Assembly (NCBI GenBank): GCA_020633295.1
Contig: JACKDW010000014.1
Coordinates: 62,001 to 126,000 of the forward strand
Direction: 5' to 3'
Length of the DNA stretch: 64,000 nt
Source of the DNA: Myxococcales bacterium
GTDB lineage: Bacteria > Myxococcota_A > Polyangia > Nannocystales > Nannocystaceae
In this document: positions 57,276-64,000 of the stretch, piece by piece
Layout: each line of letters starts with the position of its first letter
Numbering within the stretch: position 1 is the stretch's first letter
The notes under the pieces: model-generated
The model's database searches: none
The model's input: the letters and a program-made list of their open reading frames with translations, nothing else
Told to the model about the DNA's origin: nothing
Translations under genes and position numbers: made by a program

Positions 57276-57299
57276 GGCGGCGAGCGTCTGCTCGCCGCC
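57276..57299 (+). terminator. Hairpin terminator after the MYXO-CTERM gene
   Basis: A 10-bp stem (ggcggcgagc / gctcgccgcc) with loop gtct, 47 bp after the stop codon. Confidence 0.65.
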
Positions 57300-57385
57300 C
57301 CGCGCGGTCCCTTCGTCGCCGAGCGCGACCGAGCGACCGCGACGAGAGAAATACGGCCGCGCGCGCGTCTGCTAGCGTCGCCCCT

Positions 57386-58471
57386 GTGCCACGACGACGC
57401 GCTCGCCCCCGTCTCCGCCGCTCGCTCGCGCTCGCGGCCACGCTGCTGCTGTGCTGCGGCGTCACGCCCACGCTCGTCGAGCGGGCCGCCGCCGAGAAGC
57501 CCGGCCCGAAGATCGTCGTCGCCTGGCTCGACGACGCGCAGCTCGCCGAGCTGCGCGCGGCCGCCCCGAAGGCGCGCGTCGTCCCGGTCGACAACGCGGC
57601 GCAGGCCATGGCGGAGATCGCCGACGCCGACGCGCTGCTCGGCCTCGTCAACCCCGAGCTGCTCCGCGCCGGCGCGCAGCTCGACTGGGTGCAGGTCTAC
57701 AGCGCCGGGGTCGACCGCTATCAGTTCCCCGAGCTGACCGAGCGCGACATCGTGCTGACCAACGCCAAGGTCATCCAGGGTCCGAACGTCGCCGACCAGG
57801 CCATGGCGCTGCTGCTCGCGCTGACGCGCGGGATCCACCGCGCGGTCGAGCTCAAGGCGCAGCGCGACTGGCGAGGCGCGCGCGAGCAGCTCAAGCAGGC
57901 GAAGCCCGGCCCGATCGAGCTCGACGGCAAGACCGCGCTCGTCGTCGGGCTCGGCGGGATCGGCTCGGCCATCGCGGCGCGCGCCCACGGCTTCGGCATG
58001 AAGATCATCGCGGTCGACCCCACGGTCGACAAGCCGCGCGCGGGCTACATCGAGGCGATCGTGCCGCCGAGTGAACTTCGGAGCATGTTGCCGAGGACCG
58101 ACGTGCTGTTCCTCGCCGTCCCGCTCACCCCCGAGACCGAGGGCATGATCGGCGCCGAGGAATTCGCGGCGCTCAAGCCCGGCGCCTACCTCGTCAACAT
58201 CGCGCGCGGCAAGGTCGTCGACACCGACGCGATGGTCGCGGCGCTGCGCGGCGGGTCGCTCGCGGGCGCGGGCCTCGACGTGACCGAGCCGGAGCCGCTG
58301 CCGCCCGACCACCCGCTGTGGACGCTCGAGAACGTGGTCCTCACGCCGCACATGGGCGGGACGTCCGACGTGGTCTGGGAGCGGCGCATGGAGCTGCTGC
58401 GCGAGAACGTGCGCCGCTACGTCGCCGGCGAGCCGCTGCGCAACGTCGTCGACAAGCAGCGCGGCTACTGA
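57386..58471 (+). CDS. D-2-hydroxyacid dehydrogenase with an apparent signal peptide
   Basis: 361 residues from GTG 57386. The enzyme core is clear: GLGGIGSAIAARAHGFGM (NAD-binding fold), VAPL-type TPETEGMIG, ARGKVVDTDAM with the catalytic Arg region, and LTPHMGG with the catalytic His. Before it is an Arg-rich start and a hydrophobic stretch (SLALAATLLLCCGVTP) that look like a Sec signal peptide or lipoprotein anchor, which is unexpected for an NAD-dependent enzyme. A later start would remove it, but there is no obvious ATG before the core. Substrate unknown. Confidence 0.83.
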   Translation: MPRRRARPRLRRSLALAATLLLCCGVTPTLVERAAAEKPGPKIVVAWLDDAQLAELRAAAPKARVVPVDNAAQAMAEIADADALLGLVNPELLRAGAQLDWVQVYSAGVDRYQFPELTERDIVLTNAKVIQGPNVADQAMALLLALTRGIHRAVELKAQRDWRGAREQLKQAKPGPIELDGKTALVVGLGGIGSAIAARAHGFGMKIIAVDPTVDKPRAGYIEAIVPPSELRSMLPRTDVLFLAVPLTPETEGMIGAEEFAALKPGAYLVNIARGKVVDTDAMVAALRGGSLAGAGLDVTEPEPLPPDHPLWTLENVVLTPHMGGTSDVVWERRMELLRENVRRYVAGEPLRNVVDKQRGY

Positions 58472-58498
58472 CGACCGATCGCGTCGCGTCGCCGCAGC

Positions 58499-58537
58499 GA
58501 CAACAGGGGACGCTCCGTCGGAGCGTCCCCTGTTGTC
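58499..58537. terminator. Perfect 18-bp stem hairpin between convergent genes
   Basis: GACAACAGGGGACGCTCC pairs perfectly with its reverse complement around a 3-nt loop (gtc). It lies between the ends of the dehydrogenase and the secreted protein gene. It could be a bidirectional terminator or a copy of a dispersed palindromic repeat. Confidence 0.75.
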
Positions 58538-58555
58538 GCGCGCGCGGGCGCGGGC

Positions 58556-59398
58556 TCACGGTACGTCGAGGTCGACGCTGAAGTCGGCGGACCCGAGGAC
58601 CGTGGCGTCGGCGTCCCACCATACGTACTCGGCGCCGGCGGTGCCCAGGCTGCCCGGGGGGTTGTGGTAGCTGTGCGGGGCCAAGGCCGCGACGCCGTCC
58701 ATACCGACGTAGATCCCGTTGACGTTGACGATGGTGGCGTACTCGAACGGGTCGCGACCGGTCAACAAGTCGCCGCAGGTGCCCCCGTCGACCGTCACGT
58801 GGGCGGCCATCCCGGCGACCGTGCCGTACACGTCGTCGACGTGGATCTCGACCGTGTGCATGTCGCCGGTCACGTCGAGCTCGACGACGCCGACGCTGGT
58901 CCAGCCGTACTGGGTGACCTCGGAGACGACCTCACCGTTACGCGTGATGTCCTGCTGCGCGCCGTCGAGCGCGACGCGGTAGGCGTCGTCGCCCGCCACC
59001 TCGACGCGCATGGTCCGGATCGAGCGCACGAACTCGGGCGCGGTCGGGTCGCTCGGCGCGGCGCTGTAGAAGGCGGCGATCGGGGTCTGCATCGTGAGGT
59101 TACCCGCGCTGCAGTCGTCGGCGATCGCCACGTACCAGATGCCGCCGTAGCTAAACATGACCTGCGGGTCATCATTGACGCCGGCCGCCTGCTTGTAGCA
59201 GTAGCCGCCGCTGAGGCCGTCGCTCGGCAGCGCCGCCCACTCGCCGCCGACGTCCCAGGTCCAGCTCGGGAACTGAATCGAGTCGATCTCGAGACGGGTC
59301 GGGGTGGCGCAGGCGGCGTGGGCGTCGACGCTGGCGAACAGCGTGAGGGCGGCGGCGACGGTGGTCAGGGCGACGGTGAGCAGCTTGGAGGTGTTCAT
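58556..59398 (-). CDS. Secreted protein of unknown function
   Basis: 280 residues with a typical signal peptide (MNTSKLLTVALTTVAAALTLF ... AHAA) and a mature all-beta protein rich in aromatic residues (FPSWTWDVGGEWAAL, YVWWDADATVLGSADF). Few cysteines. AAGGA lies nine nt before ATG 59398. No family recognised. Confidence 0.82.
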   Translation of the reverse strand: MNTSKLLTVALTTVAAALTLFASVDAHAACATPTRLEIDSIQFPSWTWDVGGEWAALPSDGLSGGYCYKQAAGVNDDPQVMFSYGGIWYVAIADDCSAGNLTMQTPIAAFYSAAPSDPTAPEFVRSIRTMRVEVAGDDAYRVALDGAQQDITRNGEVVSEVTQYGWTSVGVVELDVTGDMHTVEIHVDDVYGTVAGMAAHVTVDGGTCGDLLTGRDPFEYATIVNVNGIYVGMDGVAALAPHSYHNPPGSLGTAGAEYVWWDADATVLGSADFSVDLDVP

Positions 59399-59632
59399 GA
59401 CGGGGTTCCTTACGGGTGGCGGGGGTCTTGGCCGGCCGATGCGGGGCATCGCGCCTCTCACCCTCGGAGTTCCCGCCGACGCCGGCGGGATTGCGAGTCG
59501 TGAAAAAACCTTGGCTCCCCGCGAATTCGGGCGCGCTCGCCGTGCTGGCGCCCTCCCGCGCGTGGTCACGAGCCGCCGCCGGCGCGCTCGGGCGCGTCCG
59601 CGCGGCGCCCACGAGCCTGCTACGATCCCCGC

Positions 59633-60739
59633 GTGCGGCGTAGCAGCCCGTGCGAAGGTCCGCGTGTCGCCTCGCGCCCCGGTGCGGCGCGACGAGCTGC
59701 TCGAACCCGCGGGTGGACGCTGGCGCTTGGGCTCGCCGCCGCGAGCTGCGGCGCGGACGAGCGCGCGCCCGTCCGCGCGCGCCCGCCCCCTGCAACGCGC
59801 CTGCCCCAGGTGAGCGCGCCCGCCCCGGCGCACGAGCAACACGCTCCTTCGGACATGTCATCCACCACCGCGTCGGACGTCGCGCGTCAGGACGAGCGCG
59901 AGCTCGACGAGCGCGAGCTCGACGAGCTCGAGCGCGACGGAGACGCCGGCGCCGCCTCGACCTCACGGCTGCGGCGCGTCATCGAGGAGCTCGCGGTGAT
60001 CCGCGGCGGCGAGCTCGTGTGCGCCGACGGTCCGCAGTGCGGCGGGATGGCCGACTGGGCGCGCTGCGGGGACGCGCTCGGCGAGCAATCGCGGGCCGGG
60101 GACGAGGTGCAGCTGATCACGCCCGCCGGGGCTTCGCGGGCGAAGCTCGTCGTCGACGCGCGCACCATCACGCTCGACCCGCAGCCCGCAGGCGCCCTGC
60201 AGCTCGCGACCAGGACCGCCGCGCCGGATCCTGGCGCGCGCCTCGAGCGACTGCGTCTGCAGCCACCCGCGGCGCCGAGCGCGGCGCTCCTCCACTGGCT
60301 GCGCGCGCGCGACGATCGCGAGCTCGAGCCGGTCGGGCAGCGCTCGATCGCGGTCGGCGACGGCGTCGACCGCGTGGTCGTGGTCAAGCCGCCGGAGGAG
60401 CCGCTCCCGGAGGACTACGACGAAGACGACCTCGCGCGACGCGGCGAGCTCGTGGTCCTGCTCCAAGGCGGCGAGCCCCGCGGCGCGCTGCCGTTCCCGC
60501 CGAGCGTCGGCCTCGAGCTCGTCGGCGCGGTCGACCTCGACGGCGACGGCGCGCGCGAGCTCTTGTGGATCAGCCGACCGTCGACGCCGCAGCTCGTCAG
60601 CGAGCTGTCGCTCTCGTTCTTCGACCAGGGCGAGTTCCACGTGCAGACCCTGGCGAGCTGCTCCTACAACGGCTGCGAGGGCCTCCTGCCGGCGCGCGAG
60701 TGCGGCCGCGCCTTCGTCAAGCGCACACCACGAGGTTGA
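59633..60739 (+). CDS. Probable lipoprotein of unknown function
   Basis: 368 residues from GTG 59633 with a long basic leader, a short hydrophobic stretch and the lipobox-like AASC (about 36-39), then a charged linker (ERELDERELDELERD). The mature part is mixed alpha/beta with LVGAVDLDGDGARELLWIS, an Asp-rich loop similar to FG-GAP or VCBS calcium-binding repeats. Start uncertain. The next gene starts 4 bp after the stop, so both are likely one transcript. Confidence 0.65.
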   Translation: MRRSSPCEGPRVASRPGAARRAARTRGWTLALGLAAASCGADERAPVRARPPPATRLPQVSAPAPAHEQHAPSDMSSTTASDVARQDERELDERELDELERDGDAGAASTSRLRRVIEELAVIRGGELVCADGPQCGGMADWARCGDALGEQSRAGDEVQLITPAGASRAKLVVDARTITLDPQPAGALQLATRTAAPDPGARLERLRLQPPAAPSAALLHWLRARDDRELEPVGQRSIAVGDGVDRVVVVKPPEEPLPEDYDEDDLARRGELVVLLQGGEPRGALPFPPSVGLELVGAVDLDGDGARELLWISRPSTPQLVSELSLSFFDQGEFHVQTLASCSYNGCEGLLPARECGRAFVKRTPRG

Positions 60740-60742
60740 CCC

Positions 60743-61123
60743 GTGCTCCTGCTCGACACCCGCCGCGCGCCCGAGACCTTCGTCCCCTCCTTGCTCGCGC
60801 GCTACCTCGAACCGCTCGACGCGCCGCGACGGGCCGAGGTCGAGGCCGCCCTGAGCGCGCTCGCCGACCCGCGCGCGCCCGAGGAATTGCTCATCGAGCT
60901 GCTCGAGGTGAGCCCGGACGAGTCGATCCCCTGGCTGCGATGGCGGCTGCGCGACGCGACGCTGGAGCAAGAGCCTGAGCTCCTGGCGCGCCTGGCCGTG
61001 CTGGGCGAGCTTGTGCAGCTGGCGGAGGAGCGCTACCTCGACCCCGCCGCGCTGGAGGACGCGCGCGCGCGCTACGGCCAGACCCTCGGCGACGCGCTGC
61101 GCGAGCTGCTGTCGCGACCGTGA
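60743..61123 (+). CDS. Small helical protein of unknown function
   Basis: 126 residues from GTG 60743, 4 bp after the preceding gene. All-helical and rich in Leu/Glu/Ala (PEELLIELLEVSPDESIPWLRWRLRD). No signal peptide. The tight spacing suggests it works with the lipoprotein upstream; nothing more can be said. Confidence 0.65.
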   Translation: MLLLDTRRAPETFVPSLLARYLEPLDAPRRAEVEAALSALADPRAPEELLIELLEVSPDESIPWLRWRLRDATLEQEPELLARLAVLGELVQLAEERYLDPAALEDARARYGQTLGDALRELLSRP

Positions 61124-61130
61124 GGACGGG

Positions 61131-61862
61131 TCACAGCGCGCCGGCGATCTCGCGGACGATCGCGTCGGCGGCGGCCTGGCGATCCGCCGCCTGCATGATC
61201 GGGCGCCCGATCACCAGGTGCGACGCGTGGCTGGCGATCGCGCGGGCGGGCGTCATGACGCGCCGCTGATCGTCGGCGGCCGCGCCCGCCGGGCGGATCC
61301 CGGGCACGACCTTGAGCAGCGACGGCGCGACCTCGTGCACGCGCGCGACCTCCTGCCCGCTGCAGACGACGCCGGCGCAGCCGGCCTCGCGCGCGCAGGC
61401 GGCTCGCATGGCGACGAGCTCCTCGGGCGCGCGCGTGTGCCCGGCCTCGCGGCACGCCTGCGCGTCCTGGCTCGTGAGCACGGTGACCGCGAGGATCTCG
61501 AGCGCGCCGGCGGCCTCCTCGACGCAGGCGCGCAGGTGCTCGGCGCCGGAGCCCGCGTGCACGGTCAGGAAGCGCGCGCCGAGCTCCCGCGCGCTGCGGA
61601 TCGCGCCGCGCATGGTGTTGGGGATGTCGTGCAGCTTGAGGTCGAGGAAGATCTCGAGCGCGGGGTGACGCTCGCGGATCGCCCGGACGACCGCCGGCCC
61701 CTCGGCGACGAACAGCTCCAAGCCGATCTTGAGCATGCCGACGTGGCCCTCGAGCGCGCGGGCGGCCGCGAGCGCGGCGGCGGCGTCGGGGACATCGAGC
61801 GCGACGATCAGGCGCTGACGCGCGGTCTCGAGGGCGACTTGAGCGGGGGCCTGCGCGGTCAT
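61131..61862 (-). CDS. pyrF: Orotidine 5'-phosphate decarboxylase
   Basis: Last step of UMP synthesis. 243 residues with LIVALDVPD, MLKIGLELF, the catalytic FLDLKLHDIPNT (D-x-K-x-x-D) and GIRPAG plus SHLVIGRPI, all OMP decarboxylase signatures. ATG 61862 is the start consistent with family length. Its stop is 8 bp from the convergent gene. Confidence 0.96.
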   Translation of the reverse strand: MTAQAPAQVALETARQRLIVALDVPDAAAALAAARALEGHVGMLKIGLELFVAEGPAVVRAIRERHPALEIFLDLKLHDIPNTMRGAIRSARELGARFLTVHAGSGAEHLRACVEEAAGALEILAVTVLTSQDAQACREAGHTRAPEELVAMRAACAREAGCAGVVCSGQEVARVHEVAPSLLKVVPGIRPAGAAADDQRRVMTPARAIASHASHLVIGRPIMQAADRQAAADAIVREIAGAL

Positions 61863-61911
61863 ACGGGCTGCGGTGTAGCGCGAGCGGCCGCGAGCAGGCA
61901 AGCTGCGCGCC

Positions 61912-63090
61912 GTGGCGAGTCCTCTGGATGTTGGCGGCCCTCCCGATCCCCGCGACGCGCTGTTTCGCCTGCTGGAGGACGCGACGCGCGAGGGCGTGTT
62001 CCCTGGCTGCGTCGCGCTCGTGTGGCGTGACGGCGCGACCCTGTACCACGAGGCCCACGGGATGCTGGCGAGCGCGCCGGAGGTCCCCGAACACGCCGTC
62101 AGCGCGGCGCGCGACACCGTCTACGACCTCGCGTCCCTGACGAAGGTGCTGGCGACCACGACGCTGTGGGCGCTGACCGTGAGCGAGGGTCGCGTCGCCC
62201 TCGACGCGCCCGTGCCGGCGCCGTGGTCACGCGCGTGCCCCGGGGCGACGCTCGCCGACCTGCTCGAGCACTGCGCCGGCCTGACCGCGCACCGCGAGTA
62301 CTTCCTGGCCCACGCCGGCCGCCCGCCGGGCGATGTGCAGCGTGTCCTTTCAGACATCTTGGCGACGCCGCCGGCGTACCCGCCGCGGCGCGAGTCGATC
62401 TACAGCGACCTCGGCTTCATCCTGCTCGGCGCGTGGCTCGAGCGCGTCCACGCGCGCCCGCTCGACGAGCTGTTCGAGAACCGCGTGGCCTGGGCGCTCG
62501 GCCTCGAGCTCCGCGCCCGCCCCGTGCCCGCGCTCGGCTATCACCGACTGCGACCCGGCGGCGCGCGAGGCCCCGCGCGGGCGCAGCGGAGCCACGTCGC
62601 GCCCACCGAGGTGTATGACCCGGCGCTGCACCCCGGCGGCGTCCCGTCGCACTTCGCGGTCCGCCGCGACCTCCCCTACGCGCACTACGAGGTCCACGAC
62701 GACAACGCGCTGGTCATGGCCGGCGTCGCCGGGCACGCCGGGCTGTTCGGCGACGCCGAGGCGGTCTTCGAGGTCGCGCGCGCCTGGCTGACCGCGACGC
62801 TCCCCGGGCTCGACGCGCGCGTGCGCGACCGCTTCTGGCGGCCCTCGACGGTCCCGGGCTCGACGCGGCGCCTCGGCTGGGACGGCCCCGGCGAGGGCGG
62901 CTCGGCCGGGGACGCCGTCTCGGCGGGCGCCGTCGGGCACACGGGCTACACGGGCACGAGCCTGTGGATCGACCCCGCGCGCCAGGCGATCTACGTGCTC
63001 CTCAGCAACCGCGTGCACCCGACGCGCGAGCGCGCCGCGATCCAGCGCCTGCGCCCGCGCTTCCACGCGCTCGCGTCGCGCATCACCTGA
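61912..63090 (+). CDS. Class C beta-lactamase / penicillin-binding-protein-like serine hydrolase
   Basis: 392 residues from GTG 61912. The catalytic motifs are SLTK (75-78), YSD (164-166, in the place of YxN) and HTGYTG near 342. No signal peptide is obvious, so it may be cytoplasmic, unlike true beta-lactamases. Such EstB/PBP4*-like proteins include esterases and peptidases; the reaction is not predicted. It starts 49 bp from the divergent pyrF start. Confidence 0.88.
   Translation: MASPLDVGGPPDPRDALFRLLEDATREGVFPGCVALVWRDGATLYHEAHGMLASAPEVPEHAVSAARDTVYDLASLTKVLATTTLWALTVSEGRVALDAPVPAPWSRACPGATLADLLEHCAGLTAHREYFLAHAGRPPGDVQRVLSDILATPPAYPPRRESIYSDLGFILLGAWLERVHARPLDELFENRVAWALGLELRARPVPALGYHRLRPGGARGPARAQRSHVAPTEVYDPALHPGGVPSHFAVRRDLPYAHYEVHDDNALVMAGVAGHAGLFGDAEAVFEVARAWLTATLPGLDARVRDRFWRPSTVPGSTRRLGWDGPGEGGSAGDAVSAGAVGHTGYTGTSLWIDPARQAIYVLLSNRVHPTRERAAIQRLRPRFHALASRIT
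62343..62360 (+). repeat. TGTC-N6-GACAT motif copy, inside a gene
   Basis: TGTC-CTTTCA-GACATCTT within the serine hydrolase gene (codons for VLSDIL). Confidence 0.6.
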
Positions 63091-63112
63091 CCGTTCGGTC
63101 TTGTTTGAACGA

Positions 63113-63967
63113 TCACTCCGGCTCGCGCGCGGCGCCGCGCCGGAGGTCGCGGTCGATCACGCGCCGCGTGATCGCCGGGAAGCGCCGCGCCGCCCACAGG
63201 CTCGCGTGGTTCCAGAAGCCGGGGAACGCGTGCGCGCGCCCGCGGGCGACGCTGTCGAGCAGCGAGCTGGCCACGAGCTCGGCGGAGATCGGCGGCACGA
63301 GCTCGGCGAGCTTGCGCGTCTCGGGCGGCCGCGCGGGCAGCTCGGCCGCGAGCATCGGCGTGTCGGCGTCGCCCGGGAACGCCACGCACACGCGCACGCC
63401 GTCGCGCAGCAGCTCCTGCCGCAGGCACTCGGCGAAGCCGGTGAGCGCGTGCTTGCTCGCCGAGTAGGCCGCGTAGCCGAACACCGGCATGAGCCCGAGG
63501 AAGGACGACACGAACGCGATCGTCCCGCCGCGCGCGGAGCGGAAGTGGGGCAGCAGCGCGCGCGTGACCCAGACGGCGCCGAGGTAGTTGATCCGCAGGA
63601 CGCGTTCGAACACCTCGTCCTCGACGTCGTCGAGGCGACCCACGTGGGTGACGCCGGCGTTGTTGATGAGCAGCTCGAGGCCGCCGAGCGCCGCGAGCGC
63701 GCGCGGGGCCGCCTCGCGGACGGCCGCGCGATCGCTGATGTCGAGCGCGAGCGAGGAGAACACCTGGTCTTTCAGGCATGCGTTCTCGCGCAGCCGCGCC
63801 ACCGCGTCGGCGAGCGGGCCCTCGCGCCGCGCCGCGACGCACACGCTCGCGCCCTCGCGCGCGAGCTGCAGCGCCGCCGCCAACCCGATCCCGCTCGAGC
63901 CGCCGGTGATCAGCGCGCGCTGGCCGAGAAAACGCGGCCGCGCGCTGCGGGTGGTGGAGCGCGTCAC
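63113..63967 (-). CDS. Short-chain dehydrogenase, 3-ketosphinganine-reductase-like
   Basis: 284 residues of classical SDR type: TGGSSGIG (21-28), NNAG (102-105), catalytic S154 and Y168-x-x-x-K172. The segment after the active site (VAFPGDADTPML ... PPETRKLAE) resembles the PPDTDTP...K-P-E-T stretch of KDSR/FVT1 enzymes, which reduce 3-ketosphinganine in sphingolipid synthesis. No sphingolipid partner gene such as serine palmitoyltransferase is in the window, so the substrate is an inference from that motif. Confidence 0.8.
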   Translation of the reverse strand: MTRSTTRSARPRFLGQRALITGGSSGIGLAAALQLAREGASVCVAARREGPLADAVARLRENACLKDQVFSSLALDISDRAAVREAAPRALAALGGLELLINNAGVTHVGRLDDVEDEVFERVLRINYLGAVWVTRALLPHFRSARGGTIAFVSSFLGLMPVFGYAAYSASKHALTGFAECLRQELLRDGVRVCVAFPGDADTPMLAAELPARPPETRKLAELVPPISAELVASSLLDSVARGRAHAFPGFWNHASLWAARRFPAITRRVIDRDLRRGAAREPE

Positions 63968-64000
63968 CCCGCGAGCCTCCAGCGCGTCCCGCCGACTACT

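Overview
The window looks like a piece of a large, very GC-rich myxobacterial chromosome, most likely from the Nannocystineae (Nannocystis/Plesiocystis/Enhygromyxa type). The reasons are: long Gly-Asp linkers in surface lipoproteins, a protein with DUF4215 Cys repeats and a MYXO-CTERM tail, a serine/threonine kinase fused to TPR repeats, a VIT/vWA protein with an AgmX-like C-terminus, and many cysteine-rich lipoproteins. This placement is an inference from gene content; there is no rRNA in the window.

Region by region. 1-2.5 kb: a truncated two-TM potassium channel with an RCK domain, a short thioredoxin/ArsC-fold gene that reads through an in-frame TGA exactly where a CxxC cysteine is expected (candidate selenoprotein, with a hairpin downstream), and argG. 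2.5-8 kb: a VIT/vWA protein and a TPR-tailed kinase. 8-12.6 kb: two tandem paralogues of unknown function, two secreted lipoproteins and a small unknown protein. 12.6-23.5 kb: a long minus-strand run of an esterase-like lipoprotein, a single-heme lipoprotein, an alpha/alpha-toroid protein, a SWIM-SNF2 helicase, a degenerate aldehyde-dehydrogenase-like protein and a second kinase. 23.8-31.8 kb: the housekeeping block tRNA-Gln, prs, rplY, pth, hppA, rpsF, rpsR, rplI, dnaB, all on the minus strand. 32.1-41.2 kb: an active/inactive pair of M16 peptidases, glmS, moaC and the two-gene transhydrogenase pntAB. 41.2-50.5 kb: a TULIP/DUF4403-like envelope protein, an MlaF-MlaE fusion transporter, a PHP phosphoesterase, a GppA/Ppx family protein and tolQ-tolR-tolA-tolB with no pal. 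50.6-57.2 kb: three consecutive related lipoproteins, an unknown protein and the MYXO-CTERM protein. 57.4-64 kb: a signal-peptide-bearing 2-hydroxyacid dehydrogenase, secreted proteins, pyrF, a class C beta-lactamase-like hydrolase and a 3-ketosphinganine-reductase-like SDR.

Two sequence-level features cut across the genes. First, tandem repeats with 12-bp or 6-bp units recur at eight places. They sit in signal peptides, protein tails, linkers and one intergenic leader, and they keep the reading frame where coding. Second, a short directional motif, TGTC-N6-GACAT, recurs at least six times, in genes and between genes, although fewer than one copy would be expected at this base composition.

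The most notable single find is the candidate selenoprotein at 776-1114. It is invisible to normal gene callers because of the TGA. No Sec machinery (selA, selB, selC, selD) is present in the window to confirm it.
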